Shown here: piece by piece, positions 31,700 to 40,856 of the stretch
Layout of the letters: every line of letters begins with the position of its first letter
How positions within the stretch are numbered: position 1 is the first letter of the stretch
Assembly: GCF_014203805.1 (NCBI RefSeq)
Contig: NZ_JACHJT010000002.1
Coordinates: forward strand, 744,001-808,000
Reading direction: 5' to 3'
Origin: Lipingzhangella halophila
Lineage (GTDB): Bacteria; Actinomycetota; Actinomycetes; Streptosporangiales; Streptosporangiaceae
DNA length: 64,000 nt
Made by a program: the position numbers and the translations under genes
The notes under the pieces: generated by a model
Seen by the model: only the letters and a program-made list of their open reading frames with translations
Told to the model about the DNA's origin: nothing
The model's database searches: none

Positions 31700-32165
31700 G
31701 GGTTGTACATGGCCGCCGGGATGTGCACCGCGGTGAGTTTGATCGCGGTGGCTGGGGTCTTGGAGTCGCTGTTCTCGGCGGGTCCCACGCCGGAGCGGGT
31801 GTGGCAGGCGCTGCCGTCACTGCTGCTGGTCGCTGGTGCGGCCACCGGCCGCGCACTGCTGCAGGCCGGTGCCGGGTGGGCCCAAGCCCGGCTGGAACCT
31901 CAGGTCGAGCGTGCCGCCGAACTCGAACTGTTCGACTTGACCTCCCGCGTGCACTTAGAAGCGTTCGATGACGCGGACTTGTGCGATGCGATGTATCGGG
32001 CGCGATCGCGGGGTGATCGAGGTCGCGCGCATGATCACCCACACGATCGACGTGCTGACCGGGGCCATCGGGCTCATCGCGGTGGCCGGGGTACTCGGGG
32101 TGCTGCACCCGGTCCTGGTGCTGCTGCTGGTACTCACCGCTCTGCCCGAACTGATACACATCGTC
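31700..32165 (+). pseudogene. ABC exporter, membrane-domain fragment, frameshifted
   Basis: The reading frame gives STAVSLIAVAGVLE-like helices, then RALLQAGAGWAQARLEPQVE and LTSRVHLEAFDDADLCDAMYRAR, the typical start of an ABC exporter membrane domain. A one-base loss near 32005 shifts the frame, and the match continues as DRGVIEVARMITHTIDVLTG and two more hydrophobic helices, then ends abruptly near 32165. No nucleotide-binding domain remains. Confidence 0.65.
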
Positions 32166-32548
32166 ATGGTCCTCGGATACGTCCAGGGCCTCTCGCAGCA
32201 TCGGCACCGCCTCCTCCGTACGTCCCGCACCCGTCAGCGCCTCACCCAACAGGCGCTTCTGCAGTGCGCACCGCGCGCCCGGCCGACTCGGTGGTGGTAC
32301 TACACTGCCTGCTCCAGCAGCGGCACCGCCCGCTCGGGGTCCCCGCCCCCCATCGCCGAGCCCCCCGTACGGCGAACGTCGGTCTGATCCGGCTCCTGGC
32401 CGCGGGTGCGCTGGACCTCGCTCCCGAACAGGTACGGTCCTTTCCCCGCGAAGCGGTCAACGAAGCCGTCGCCTACGCCGTCTCGCACGGCGGCCCATTC
32501 GAGCGCACGGCCCTGGTTCCCTGAGAGCGGGCGACGGGGGCGCACTCT
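32166..32548 (-). pseudogene. Tetratricopeptide-repeat protein fragment
   Basis: Two TPR-like units can be read on the minus strand in different frames: GDPERAVPLLEQAV near 32300-32345 and GEALTGAGRTEEAVPMLREALDVSEDHDD near 32160-32250 (a 29-residue unit located here by its ends GEALTG and SEDHDD). Such repeats end many actinomycete regulators. The fragment abuts the ABC remnant, so at least two deletions met here. Confidence 0.5.
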
Positions 32549-32865
32549 TCAGACGGAGGCGGAAACGGGCTGCTCGTCCGCTGCAGGCGACAGGGCCGCG
32601 GCGCTGCGGCGGAACTCGCCGGGGTTGGTGCCCCGGGCGCGTTTGAAGGCGGCGCTGAAACCGAACGGGTCGGAGTAGCCGACCGTGCGGGCGATGTCGG
32701 CTACGGTCGCGCCCTTGCGTTCGACCAGCAGGTCCGCCGCCAGAGTCATGCGCCAGCGGGTGAGGTAGGTCAGCGGCGCTTCGCCGACCAGGTGGGCGAA
32801 GCGCCTGGCGAATGTCGAAGGCGACACCTCCGTGCGCCCGGCCAGGCCGCCCACGCGCATACCCG
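32549..32865 (-). pseudogene. AraC-family regulator, C-terminal DNA-binding fragment
   Basis: About 100 residues of an AraC C-terminal double HTH: GLAGRTEVSPSTFARRFAHL, GEAPLTYLTRWRMTLAADLL and ATVADIARTVGYSDPFGFSAAFKRARGTNPGEFRR (key motif GYSDPFGFSAAFKR). The N-terminal sensing part is missing. The fragment begins right after the response-regulator stop, so the long open frame that runs on into 34369 is only by chance. Confidence 0.75.
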
Positions 32866-32868
32866 CCT

Positions 32869-33471
32869 CTACAACCAGTCGTGCTCGCGGGCATAGCGCG
32901 CCGCCTCGTGGCGGGTGCGTGTCTGGGTCTTCTGCATCGCGTTGGAGAGGTAGTTGCGCACGGTTCCCTCCGCGAGGTGGAGCCGGGCGGCGATCTCGGC
33001 GACGGAGTATCCGTCCCCGGTCCCCCGGAGCACGTCGGTCTCGCGGTCGGTCAGCGGGCAGTCGTCCAGGACGGCGAGCGCGGAGACGTCGGGGTCGATC
33101 CACCGTTTGCCCTCGTGCAGCGTCGCGACGACCGAGGCGATGTGCGCCGGCTCCGCCGACTTGCTGACGAACCCCTGCACCCCCAGCTTCAGGGCCTTGC
33201 GGAGCACGCCGGGTCGGGCATGGCGGGTGAGCATCAGGATCACCTGCTCCGGCCGCTCCTCGCGGAGCGCCGCGACGGCGCCAAGGCCGTCCGTGCGGGG
33301 CATCTCCAGGTCGATGACCAGCACGTCGGGCTGGTGCTCCAGGGCGGCGCGCACCGCCGCGTCGCCGTCCTCGGCTTCGGCGAGCACGGTGATCTCGCCC
33401 TCCAGCGGCAGCAGCGACGCCATCGCCTTGCGCAGCAGGGCCTCGTCGTCGGCCAGGACAACCGTCGTCAT
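32869..33471 (-). CDS. NarL/LuxR-family response regulator (DesR-like)
   Basis: 200 residues. Receiver domain with phospho-acceptor D54 (DVLVIDLEMPRTDG), acidic pair near residues 8-9 and a conserved Lys in GFVSKSAEP. A LuxR-type HTH is at about 139-185 (LTDRETDVLRGTGDGYSVAE, then LHLAEGTVRNYLSNAMQK). The ATG overlaps the kinase stop, so the two are translated together. Likely controls the divergent ABC-transporter operon in response to the membrane state, by analogy with DesK/DesR. Confidence 0.93.
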   Translation of the reverse strand: MTTVVLADDEALLRKAMASLLPLEGEITVLAEAEDGDAAVRAALEHQPDVLVIDLEMPRTDGLGAVAALREERPEQVILMLTRHARPGVLRKALKLGVQGFVSKSAEPAHIASVVATLHEGKRWIDPDVSALAVLDDCPLTDRETDVLRGTGDGYSVAEIAARLHLAEGTVRNYLSNAMQKTQTRTRHEAARYAREHDWL

Positions 33472-34616
33472 CGGTCCCGCTCCTGAGCCGCGGCGCTCCG
33501 CGCCGTGTCCGGATCCGCCTGCGGGAACACCGCGGCTGTGCGGAAGCGCCCGTTCTGCTGTTCCACCGTGAGTTCTCCTCCGTTGTAGGCCACCCGCTGC
33601 TGGAGGATAGCGAGCCCTCTGAGCTCGGTGGCCGCCGCGTCCGGCGCGCCGTCGTTGTCGACGGCGATGCCCGTCTCCGAGAGGGTGATGTGCACCTGCC
33701 GGGCCTGGGCGTGGCGCAGGATGTTGGTCGTGGTCTCCCGCAGGATCTGGCCGAGCATCTCGTCGACGCGCTCGTCGACCTCGCCTTCCCGGTCGACCCG
33801 CACACGGCTCCCCGCGGCCTCCAGCAGGTTCTTCGCGTTCTCCAGCTCCGCGGACAGGTTGAGCCGCCGCTTGGCGTAGGCCAGGTCCTTGGTCTGGGCG
33901 ATGGTGTCGCCGACCAGGGCGTAGACCTCCCGCAGTTCCTCGTCGGCCCGCTCGGTGTCGGTGTGCAGCAGCTTACGGGCCAGCGCGATCTTGAGCTTGA
34001 CCACGTGCAGCGTGTGCCCCTGGATGTCGTGCAGTTCGCTGGCGAAGCGCATCCGCTCGCGGACGACGGCAAGCTCGGCTTCGCGTTCGCGCGACTCCTC
34101 CAGTTGCGTGGCGAGGGCGGAGACCCCCCGGTCGAGGGTCGGCAGGATCGCCGCGCTCCCGCCGACGATCCCGGCGACGACGACGTACTCGAACAGCACC
34201 CGCGGCGCATCCTCGGGCGCCAGCACCAGCCGGACCGCGACGACGGCGAGGGCGCCGGCGACCAGCCCCACAGCGGTGGCGCGGCGGTGGCGCGGCAGGT
34301 CGTGGACCAAGATCGCGCCCACGATCGCGAGGGGGTAGGACGCGGTGGCGCCGTCGAACACCAGCACACCGGCCACCCACACGGCGGCGGTGACGACCAG
34401 GTAGGGCAGCGACCACAGCGGCGCGCGCCCCTCCGTCCACCGCGTCAGGGCGAACACGGCGGCCGCGAGCCCCGCCGCCAGGACCACGCCCTCCTGCCAG
34501 TCGGCGGCGTCGGTCACCACCAGCAACGCGCCCACGGCGGAGACGGCACCGGTCACGATGTGGTGGTTGAGGACGCGCATCTGCCCCCGCGGCTGTTCGG
34601 TGTCCGCCGCGGTCAT
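33468..34616 (-). CDS. Sensor histidine kinase, HisKA_3 type (DesK-like)
   Basis: About 382 residues from the ATG at 34616 (an upstream start at 34634 is also open). Five or so hydrophobic helices occupy residues 20-150. The phosphorylated histidine is in RMRFASELHDIQGHTLHVVK, and the HATPase region includes RETTTNILRHAQARQVHITL and GIAVDNDGAPD. It has no large extracellular sensor domain, so the signal is probably within the membrane. Partner of the response regulator that follows with an ATGA overlap. Confidence 0.92.
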   Translation of the reverse strand: MTAADTEQPRGQMRVLNHHIVTGAVSAVGALLVVTDAADWQEGVVLAAGLAAAVFALTRWTEGRAPLWSLPYLVVTAAVWVAGVLVFDGATASYPLAIVGAILVHDLPRHRRATAVGLVAGALAVVAVRLVLAPEDAPRVLFEYVVVAGIVGGSAAILPTLDRGVSALATQLEESREREAELAVVRERMRFASELHDIQGHTLHVVKLKIALARKLLHTDTERADEELREVYALVGDTIAQTKDLAYAKRRLNLSAELENAKNLLEAAGSRVRVDREGEVDERVDEMLGQILRETTTNILRHAQARQVHITLSETGIAVDNDGAPDAAATELRGLAILQQRVAYNGGELTVEQQNGRFRTAAVFPQADPDTARSAAAQERDR

Positions 34617-34839
34617 TCCGGGCTCCGCCCGCACCGGCCGAGCGCCGGCGCCGCGGGTTCCGTTCGGCGGACGGCCGCGCGGACCGGCGGCGGTGCGTGC
34701 GGTGGCCTGGGGTCCATGCGAGGGCTCTCCCTGAAGTCGGTCGGCGGGGCGGGTCCGACGCCGTTCAGCGGCGTCTCCGATCCAGTATCCCGCCCCGCCA
34801 GGGGTGTCACCAGTGACGCCGTGTCATGCCCGCACCCGC

Positions 34840-34872
34840 GGCGGCGTCACACCCGATCGGTGACACGCCGCC
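34840..34872. promoter_or_regulatory. Inverted repeat upstream of the ABC-transporter operon
   Basis: Arms GGCGGCGTCACACC and GGTGACACGCCGCC with a 5-base centre and two mismatches; related GTGTCAC words occur at 34804-34825. It lies 37 bp before the ABC gene in the spacer between the divergent kinase and transporter genes. A good candidate for the DesR-like regulator's binding site. Confidence 0.55.
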
Positions 34873-34909
34873 ACTAACGGATCGGCCCGCCGAGCGGTGG
34901 AATCGCAGC

Positions 34910-35794
34910 ATGCCTTCGACACCCGTCATCGACGTCGACCGCCTGAACCTCGCCTACGGCGACTTCCACGCGGTCAGAGACCTGTCCTTCCAGGTAGAGC
35001 AGGGGGAGCTCTACGCCCTGCTCGGCACCAACGGGGCGGGCAAGACCTCGACCCTCGAAACCATCGAGGGCCACCGCGCCGCCACCTCGGGCACCGTGCG
35101 CGTCTTCGGTCACGACCCCCGCGATCGGCGCGCCGTGCGGCCGCGGATGGGCATCATGCTCCAGGAGAGCGGATTCTCACCCGACCTGACGGTGCGCGAA
35201 TCCGTCCGGCTGATCGGCGACCTCACCCAGCGCACCGACCGGGTCGACCGCGTGCTCGGCCTCGTCGACCTCACGCGCAAGGCCGCCACTAAGGTCTCCC
35301 ACCTCTCCGGCGGTGAGAAGCGGCGACTGGGCTTCGCCACCGCCGTCTACGGCACCCCGGAACTGGTGTTCCTCGACGAGCCCACCACCGGCCTGGACAT
35401 CCAGTCGCGGGACGCGCTGTGGCACTCGGTGGACCGACTGCGCGAGGACGGCTCGACCGTCGTCCTCACCACCCACTACCTGGAAGAGGCCCAGCAGCGC
35501 GCCGACCGCATCGGGCTCATGCACAACGGCGCCTTCCACCGCGAGGGGACCGTCGCCGAGCTGACCGAGACCCTGCCGGCCGAGATCCGCTTCTCCCTCC
35601 CGCCGGAGGCGCCGGAGCCGCCGCTGCCGGCCTCCCGCGAGGGCGAGGGGGCGTTCCTCGTCGAGACCTTCGCTCTGCAGAAGGACCTGCACACGCTGCT
35701 CCGCTGGGCCCAGGACCACGCCGTCGAGCTGCAAGGGCTCGAAGCCGGGCCTACACGGCTCGACGACGTCTTCCGCGCCATCGGCGGCGACTAG
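34910..35794 (+). CDS. ABC transporter ATP-binding protein
   Basis: 294 residues from the ATG at 34910 (MPSTPVIDVDRLNLAYGDF); the upstream open frame has no good start. Walker A GTNGAGKTST, signature LSGGEKRRL, Walker B PELVFLDEPTTGLD and switch His in VLTTHYLEEA. The C-terminal 90 residues form a DrrA-like extension. Pairs with the ABC-2 permease that follows. Type suggests drug, lipid or peptide export. Confidence 0.93.
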   Translation: MPSTPVIDVDRLNLAYGDFHAVRDLSFQVEQGELYALLGTNGAGKTSTLETIEGHRAATSGTVRVFGHDPRDRRAVRPRMGIMLQESGFSPDLTVRESVRLIGDLTQRTDRVDRVLGLVDLTRKAATKVSHLSGGEKRRLGFATAVYGTPELVFLDEPTTGLDIQSRDALWHSVDRLREDGSTVVLTTHYLEEAQQRADRIGLMHNGAFHREGTVAELTETLPAEIRFSLPPEAPEPPLPASREGEGAFLVETFALQKDLHTLLRWAQDHAVELQGLEAGPTRLDDVFRAIGGD

Positions 35795-35867
35795 CCGCCC
35801 TGGCAGCCCCGCCACCCGCCCGTCCAGCCACCGGCGCCTGCGCCTAAGCACGAAGAGGACCCACACC

Positions 35868-36596
35868 ATGTTCGCGATCGCCCGCAGCGAGCTGCTGCAG
35901 ATATTCCGCAACCGGCTCGTCCTGGTCACCATGCTCATCGTCCCGGTGGCCTCCAGCGCGTTCTACATCTACCTGCACCGGGCCTTCCCGAAGTTGGGCG
36001 AGGTGCTGGGTGTCGGGCCAATCGCCGCGATGCTGGTGTTCCTCGTGGTGGCGATGGGGCTCTACGCCACCACGGTGACCACGCTCGCGTCCCGCCGCCA
36101 GAACCTCTTCCTCAAGCATCTGCGCTCGACGGCAGCGGGCGACACCGGCATCCTCACCGGGCTACTGCTCCCGGTCACCGCCGTCACCCTGATCCAGACA
36201 GCCGTGGTCCTCGCGGTGCTGGCCGCCATCGGCGGCGCGCCGGCCGACCCCCTGCTGCTCGCGGCGACCGTCCTGACGGCGGTGGTCATGATGCTCGGCT
36301 TCGCGCTGGCCACGGCCGGACTGACGACCTCTCCCGACCACGCCCAGGTCACCACGCTGCCGCTGATGGTCGGAACCATGGTCGTCGCCGGGTGGGTCGC
36401 GTTCAGCGACACCGAGGAGCCGGGGCCGCTCAAGCTGCTGCTCCCGGGCGGCTCGGCCGCCGAACTTGTCGTCAACGCCTGGACCGGCGACGCCGCGCTG
36501 ACGGACTCGCTGCTCCTATTCGCCCCCACGCTCGCCTGGGCCGCCGTCGCCGTGGTCGCAGCGACCCGGCTCTTCCGCTGGGAGCCGCGCGCCTGA
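35868..36596 (+). CDS. ABC-2 type transporter permease
   Basis: 242 residues with six predicted helices, beginning MFAIARSELLQIFRNRLVLV, the usual ABC-2 entry helix. Further helices follow at about 45-65, 100-125, 135-155, 165-185 and 215-235. It forms the membrane part with the ATPase encoded 73 bp upstream. Confidence 0.9.
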   Translation: MFAIARSELLQIFRNRLVLVTMLIVPVASSAFYIYLHRAFPKLGEVLGVGPIAAMLVFLVVAMGLYATTVTTLASRRQNLFLKHLRSTAAGDTGILTGLLLPVTAVTLIQTAVVLAVLAAIGGAPADPLLLAATVLTAVVMMLGFALATAGLTTSPDHAQVTTLPLMVGTMVVAGWVAFSDTEEPGPLKLLLPGGSAAELVVNAWTGDAALTDSLLLFAPTLAWAAVAVVAATRLFRWEPRA

Positions 36597-36721
36597 GACC
36601 GGCCTCCGGCCGGTCCCTTCCCCGAAGAGCCCCGAGCGCCTCGGAGCACCGACGGCAAGCACTGACAACCGCAAGCACCGAGAACCGCAAGCTCGCAACG
36701 TTAAGAAACGGAGACCCCGTC

Positions 36722-37456
36722 ATGTCGATCCCTTCGCCCCAGCAGCCCCACGAGCCGGTGCGGGCAGGCGGCGGCTCACCGGCGCGTCCGGGATGGCCGG
36801 AGATCGCCGTCGGCCTCGTCGGGATGGTGGCCGCCACGGCCGTGCTCCCGTTCTTCGGCCCGTGGGGACTCCAACTGGACGACGTGACATACGGGCTGGT
36901 CGTGGCGGCCTGGTCGGGAGTCGCCGGACTCGCCGGCTTCGGCGTGGCCGCCCTCCTACGGATCCGCTCGTTGGGCGCCTTCAACGTGCGCGGCGCCACC
37001 TGGCGCTGGCTGCTCGCCGGGCTCGCCGGAGGCGTGCTGGCCCTGCTGGTCAAGGCCGGGCTGACCTGGGCTGTCGCCTCCGTCTTCGGGTACAGCTCCG
37101 ACCCGCAGGGGACGTACTACGACGCGGCCGGCGGCAGCACGCTGTCGCTCATCCTGACGTTCCTGTTCCTGGCCGTGCTCACGCCTATCGGCGAGGAGTT
37201 CCTGTTCCGCGGGGTGCTCGCCAACGCCCTGCTGCGCTACGGGCCGGTCGTCGGCATCGTCTCCAGCTCGGTGGTCTTCGCCCTCTTCCACGGCATCAAC
37301 ATCGTCCTGCCCGCGGCGATCGTGGTGGGCATCATCGCCGGTGAGCTGATGCGCCGCAGCGGCTCGATCTGGCCCGCGGTGCTCGTGCACGCGGTCAACA
37401 ACGCCGCCCTGCCGATACTGGTGATGCTCACCGGTGTTAGCGGGCCACCCGCCTGA
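36722..37456 (+). CDS. CPBP-family intramembrane metalloprotease
   Basis: 244 residues from the ATG at 36722, seven or eight helices. The Abi/CPBP motifs are in order: TPIGEEFLFRGVLAN (EExxxR), VVFALFHGIN (FxxxH) and VLVHAVNNAA (HxxxN). These residues bind the catalytic metal of Rce1-like proteases. In relatives they mature or protect against peptides and are often linked with ABC exporters, which matches this operon. Confidence 0.9.
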   Translation: MSIPSPQQPHEPVRAGGGSPARPGWPEIAVGLVGMVAATAVLPFFGPWGLQLDDVTYGLVVAAWSGVAGLAGFGVAALLRIRSLGAFNVRGATWRWLLAGLAGGVLALLVKAGLTWAVASVFGYSSDPQGTYYDAAGGSTLSLILTFLFLAVLTPIGEEFLFRGVLANALLRYGPVVGIVSSSVVFALFHGINIVLPAAIVVGIIAGELMRRSGSIWPAVLVHAVNNAALPILVMLTGVSGPPA

Positions 37457-37552
37457 TCCTCCCGGATCCTTCGGGAGATCGTCTCCCGGCTATCGGTGAC
37501 GGCCGCGCACTAGGCTGAGGCTCCCGGTCGGCGCGCGACAGGAGCCTCCCGT

Positions 37553-38509
37553 ATGAAAGCCATCACCCAGGATCGGTACGGGACGGCCGACGTCCTCGCC
37601 GTCAGCGACATCCCCGACCCGGTCCCCGCGGACGACGAGGTCCTCGTCCGGGTGCGGGCCGCCTCCCTGAACGGATCGGACCGGGAGAACCTCGCCGGAC
37701 GGCCCTTCTACGCGCGGCTCGGCGGCCTGCGGCGTCCGCGCAGTCCGGTTCCGGGTTCGGACGTCGCCGGGGTCGTGGCCGCAGCGGGGGCGTCGGTGAC
37801 CGACTTCGCGCCGGGCGACGAGGTGTTCGGGGAGCTGGTCGGCTACCGCGGCGGGCTGGCGGAGTACGTCGCGACGCCGCCGCGGCTGCTGGCGCGCAAG
37901 CCCCCGGACCTGTCCTTCACGGACGCGGCCGCGATCCCGCAGGCGGGATGCATCGCGCTGCGGTCCACGCGCGGGCTGCGGCCCGGCGACCGGGTGCTGG
38001 TCAACGGCGCCGGAGGGGCGGGCGGTGCGTTCGTGATCGGTCTGGCCGAGCACCACGGCGCGGTGGTGACCGCCGTGGACCGCGCGGACAAGGCGGAGCA
38101 CCTGCTGCACGCCGGCGCCGACCACACGGTGGCCTTCGAGGAGGAGGACTGGGCCGACCACCGTGCCCGCTACGATCGCGTCGTGGACCTGGTCGCGCAC
38201 CGCTCACCGCACCGCGTGCACCGGGCGCTACGTCCCGGCGGGGCGTACCTCGTGGTCGGCGGGTACACGCGCGTGCTGGTCGCCACGCTCCTCGCCGGAC
38301 CGCCGATCCGGTGGACCACGGGCAAACGCGTGGGGGTGCTGGCGGTGCCGCAGTCGCGTGCCGATCTGGAGGAGGTCACCGCCCTGGTGACCGGCGGCGC
38401 GGTCGTCCCCGCCGTGGACCGGGTCTATCGCCTGGACGAGGCCCCGGCGGCATTCGCGCGGCTCGCGGCGGGGGACAACCAGGGGAAGATCGTCTTCGAG
38501 ATCCCGTAG
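37553..38509 (+). CDS. Zinc-less medium-chain alcohol dehydrogenase / quinone oxidoreductase
   Basis: 318 residues. GroES-like N-terminal half (DDEVLVRVRAASLNGSDREN, then VPGSDVAGVVAAAGA) and a Rossmann half with VLVNGAGGAGGAFVIGLAEH. The zinc-binding cysteines of true alcohol dehydrogenases are absent, as in quinone oxidoreductases. ATG start; 96 bp downstream of the CPBP gene on the same strand, perhaps with its own promoter. Confidence 0.9.
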   Translation: MKAITQDRYGTADVLAVSDIPDPVPADDEVLVRVRAASLNGSDRENLAGRPFYARLGGLRRPRSPVPGSDVAGVVAAAGASVTDFAPGDEVFGELVGYRGGLAEYVATPPRLLARKPPDLSFTDAAAIPQAGCIALRSTRGLRPGDRVLVNGAGGAGGAFVIGLAEHHGAVVTAVDRADKAEHLLHAGADHTVAFEEEDWADHRARYDRVVDLVAHRSPHRVHRALRPGGAYLVVGGYTRVLVATLLAGPPIRWTTGKRVGVLAVPQSRADLEEVTALVTGGAVVPAVDRVYRLDEAPAAFARLAAGDNQGKIVFEIP

Positions 38510-38548
38510 CGCGCACCGAAGCGGGCGGCCGGCGGCGGGCGGCGGCGC

Positions 38549-38660
38549 GGCTGATACCGAGGTCTTTGGCGAGCTCGACGGTTGACTTGCTGCCCTGGCG
38601 CGCCAGCTCGACAGCGCGGCGGCGGAACTCGGGCGAGTGTGGAGAGGGCACGGACGACAT
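38549..38660 (-). pseudogene. IS3-family orfA, N-terminal fragment
   Basis: The frame starts MSSVPSPHSPEFRRRAVELA and continues with a HTH (KSTVELAKDLGIS), the usual beginning of IS3 OrfA, then runs into unrelated sequence. The 150 bp between this and IS copy 2 hold no recognised gene. Confidence 0.65.
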
Positions 38661-38913
38661 CCTTCCTGATAACCACGCCTACCCTCACCTCAAGTGTCCG
38701 TACTCCGGGGGGCTCGCGAACCTCATCCCGGCCAGCACGCCGATCGCGAGTTTGCACAGCAGCGCCATGTTCTGCGAAGCGTTCCCGTACGCACCCGCGA
38801 GGCGTCCTCTAAGAGGGCGTTTCGTGGGGTGATGCCCCCAGTGTCTTATTGTGATGATGTGAATTTGTAGCGTTACTCCTGCCTGGTGGGCTTGGGTGTG
38901 CTGGGATGACCAG

Positions 38914-39745
38914 GTGAACGAACGCAAGCCCTACCCCAGCGACCTCTCCGACGAGCGGTGAGCCCTGCTCGAGCCGGTGATCACGGCCTGGAAGGCAACG
39001 CACCCCTCGGCCAGCGGCCACCAGGGCGCCTACGACATGCGCGAGATCGTCAACGCGATCCTCTACCAGGGCCGCACCGGCTGCCAGTGGGACTACCTAC
39101 CCCACGACCTGCCGCCCCGCAACGCGGTCTACTACTACTTCGCCAAATGGCGCGAGTGAGGGCACCGACCAGACCATCCACGACCTGCTGCGCTGGCAGG
39201 CACGCGAGAAACGGGCACGATTATCCGCCCCGAGCCTGGTCGTACTGGACACCCAGAGCATCCGCGCGGCGGCCGCCGTGCCCTCGACCACGACCGGCAA
39301 CGACGCGGGCAAACGCGTCACCGGGCGCAAGCGCGGCCTGACCGTGGACGTGCTGGGCCTGGTCGTGGCGGTGGTCGTGATGGCCGCATCCGCGCATGAG
39401 AACACCGCTGGCATCGCCCTGCTGGACCGGGTGGCCGCCCAGAGTGACACCGTACAGACAGCCCTGGTCGACCAGGGCTTCAAGAGCACGGTCGTCGACC
39501 ACGGCGCCTCTGTGGGCATCGGCGTGGACATCGTCCAGCGCAACCCGGCCGAGAAGGGGTTCGTCCCCCAGCCCACGCGGTGGGTGGTCGAACAGACCTA
39601 CGGCACCCTGGTCCTGCATCGGCGCCTGGTCCGCGACTACGAACACCGTCCCACCAGCTCCGAATCGCGCGTGTACCGGGCGATGAGCGACGTGACGACC
39701 CGCCAGCTTACCCACACCTCCAGCATGTCCTGGCGCGACACATGA
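38914..39745 (+). pseudogene. IS5-family transposase, copy 2, inactivated
   Basis: Begins at GTG with NERKPYPSDLSDER. Codon 16 is TGA (38959-38961), where this family normally has Trp (DERWAL). After FAKWRE (39159) one extra base shifts the frame; the match resumes as EGTDQTIHDLLRWQAREKRA. DDE residues are in VVLDTQSIRAAA (first Asp) and ALVDQGFKS (second), with the Glu in WVVEQTYGTLVLHRR. As written it cannot make a full protein, unless an undetected recoding exists. Confidence 0.85.
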
Positions 39746-40160
39746 ACCACCACGAGGCGAAACCGCTGCTGAAGACCCTCGACGAGCGCGAACAGGCGCT
39801 CACCCACCAGGCCGAGCAGACACGCGCCCACATCGGCGAACTCACCACCAAGCTCGATGAACTCACCCAGGCGATCACGCATCTGCAGATCACCCGCACG
39901 GCCCTGCTCTCCCTGGTGGGTAAGGACGACGTCGAGCCGAGCACGCCGCCTGGCGCACTGCCCACCCTGCCTACGAGCAGATCATGACCGCATTCGCCGA
40001 CCTCGCCCGGCCACTGCGCGCCCGCGACCTGTGCCAGGCCCTGGACCTGCCCATCGCGTCGAAGAACGTCGAGAACATCCGCTCCAAGCTCAAACGCCTG
40101 GTCAGCCGCAGCATCCTCAACGAGACTGAACCAGGCCTGTTCACCCAGCCGCGCCCATAG
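39742..40160 (+). pseudogene. IS passenger gene (coiled coil plus winged-helix), copy 2, frameshifted
   Basis: The ATG overlaps the transposase stop (ATGA). The first part (81 codons, stop at 39987) is a coiled coil: EAKPLLKTLDEREQALTHQA and LTTKLDELTQAITHL. After a one-base shift near 39925 the related sequence HPAYEQIMTAFADLARPLRA and then KNVENIRSKLKRLVSRSIL continues to a stop at 40160; it looks like a small winged helix that would bind DNA or nucleoprotein. Genes of this shape accompany this IS type in other actinomycetes (recollection, not searched). Confidence 0.6.
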
Positions 40161-40238
40161 CCCACACGCGAACCCCTGACCAGCCCGCCTCGTCCAACCC
40201 CAACGACGAAAGGGACATCAACCCACGAAACGCCCTCT

Positions 40239-40672
40239 GGCACACCGCCTGCTTGCCCAGCGCGCCGCACCACTGGTGAGCCGCGCCCACCGACTGCTCG
40301 CCGGCCTTGGGCACAGTGGTGTCATCGACAACCCAGGCCTTGGGGCCGATAGCCCGGCTGACCTTGGTGGCGATACGGCGCTGGACAGGCTCACTCTCCC
40401 AGGGCGACTGGCGCACGAACTGCTGCAGGGCCTGCATGTCACCCTCAGGCAGCCGCTGGGCCATGGGCTGGATGGACTTACGTCGCCCCTCAAGCATGAG
40501 CCCGCGCAGGTAGCAGCCGCCCCAGGCGCGAGTGTCCTTGCGGGGTATCGAAGCGAAGACCTCGGCGCAGAACGCATCGAGATCCTCACGCAGTCCCTCA
40601 ACGGCGGCCAGATCAACATTAGCGATTGTTCCAGAACGACACCACGAATTCAGGAACTTAACGAAGTACTAC
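40239..40672 (-). pseudogene. IS701-family transposase, N-terminal fragment
   Basis: About 130 residues in one frame: [52 protein letters not shown] and [17 protein letters not shown]. The DDT motif holds the first catalytic Asp. IS copy 2 removed the rest. A 14-bp word TAACGAAGTACTAC at its outer end recurs at 54562. Confidence 0.75.
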
Positions 40673-40856
40673 TAGGCCGTCCTTCCAGCCTTCGCCGCGG
40701 TCGTGGAGGCCGTCGCCGCTCAGGTAGGGCTCACCGAATCGCAGGACGGCGCGGGGTGATCGCGTCGAGCACCTGCCGGGCCGACGCGGGCGTGCGGGGC
40801 CCGTGGCAGAACAGGCTAGATTCTGCAAAGTGTGGCTCGACGTGTCCGCCCACGGC

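Larger units (their letters stand above)
38812..40238 (+). mobile_element. IS5-family (IS427-type) element, copy 2
   Basis: 1427 bp, inverted relative to copy 1, with the same imperfect ends AGAGGGCGTTTCGTGGG. Together the copies enclose a 7.6-kb segment (31231-38811) with the two-component system, ABC transporter, CPBP protease and oxidoreductase. The right end cuts an IS701-type transposase gene. No target-site duplication is evident. Confidence 0.9.

Noticed and set aside
32549-34369. A 606-codon frame seeming to fuse kinase-region sequence to an AraC domain
   Set aside because: Upstream of about 32865 it is only an alternate frame of the kinase and response regulator. Only the AraC piece is homologous.
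29804-40238. A classical composite transposon with target duplication
   Set aside because: The outer flanks show no matching short duplication and both transposases are broken, so movement as one unit is not supported.
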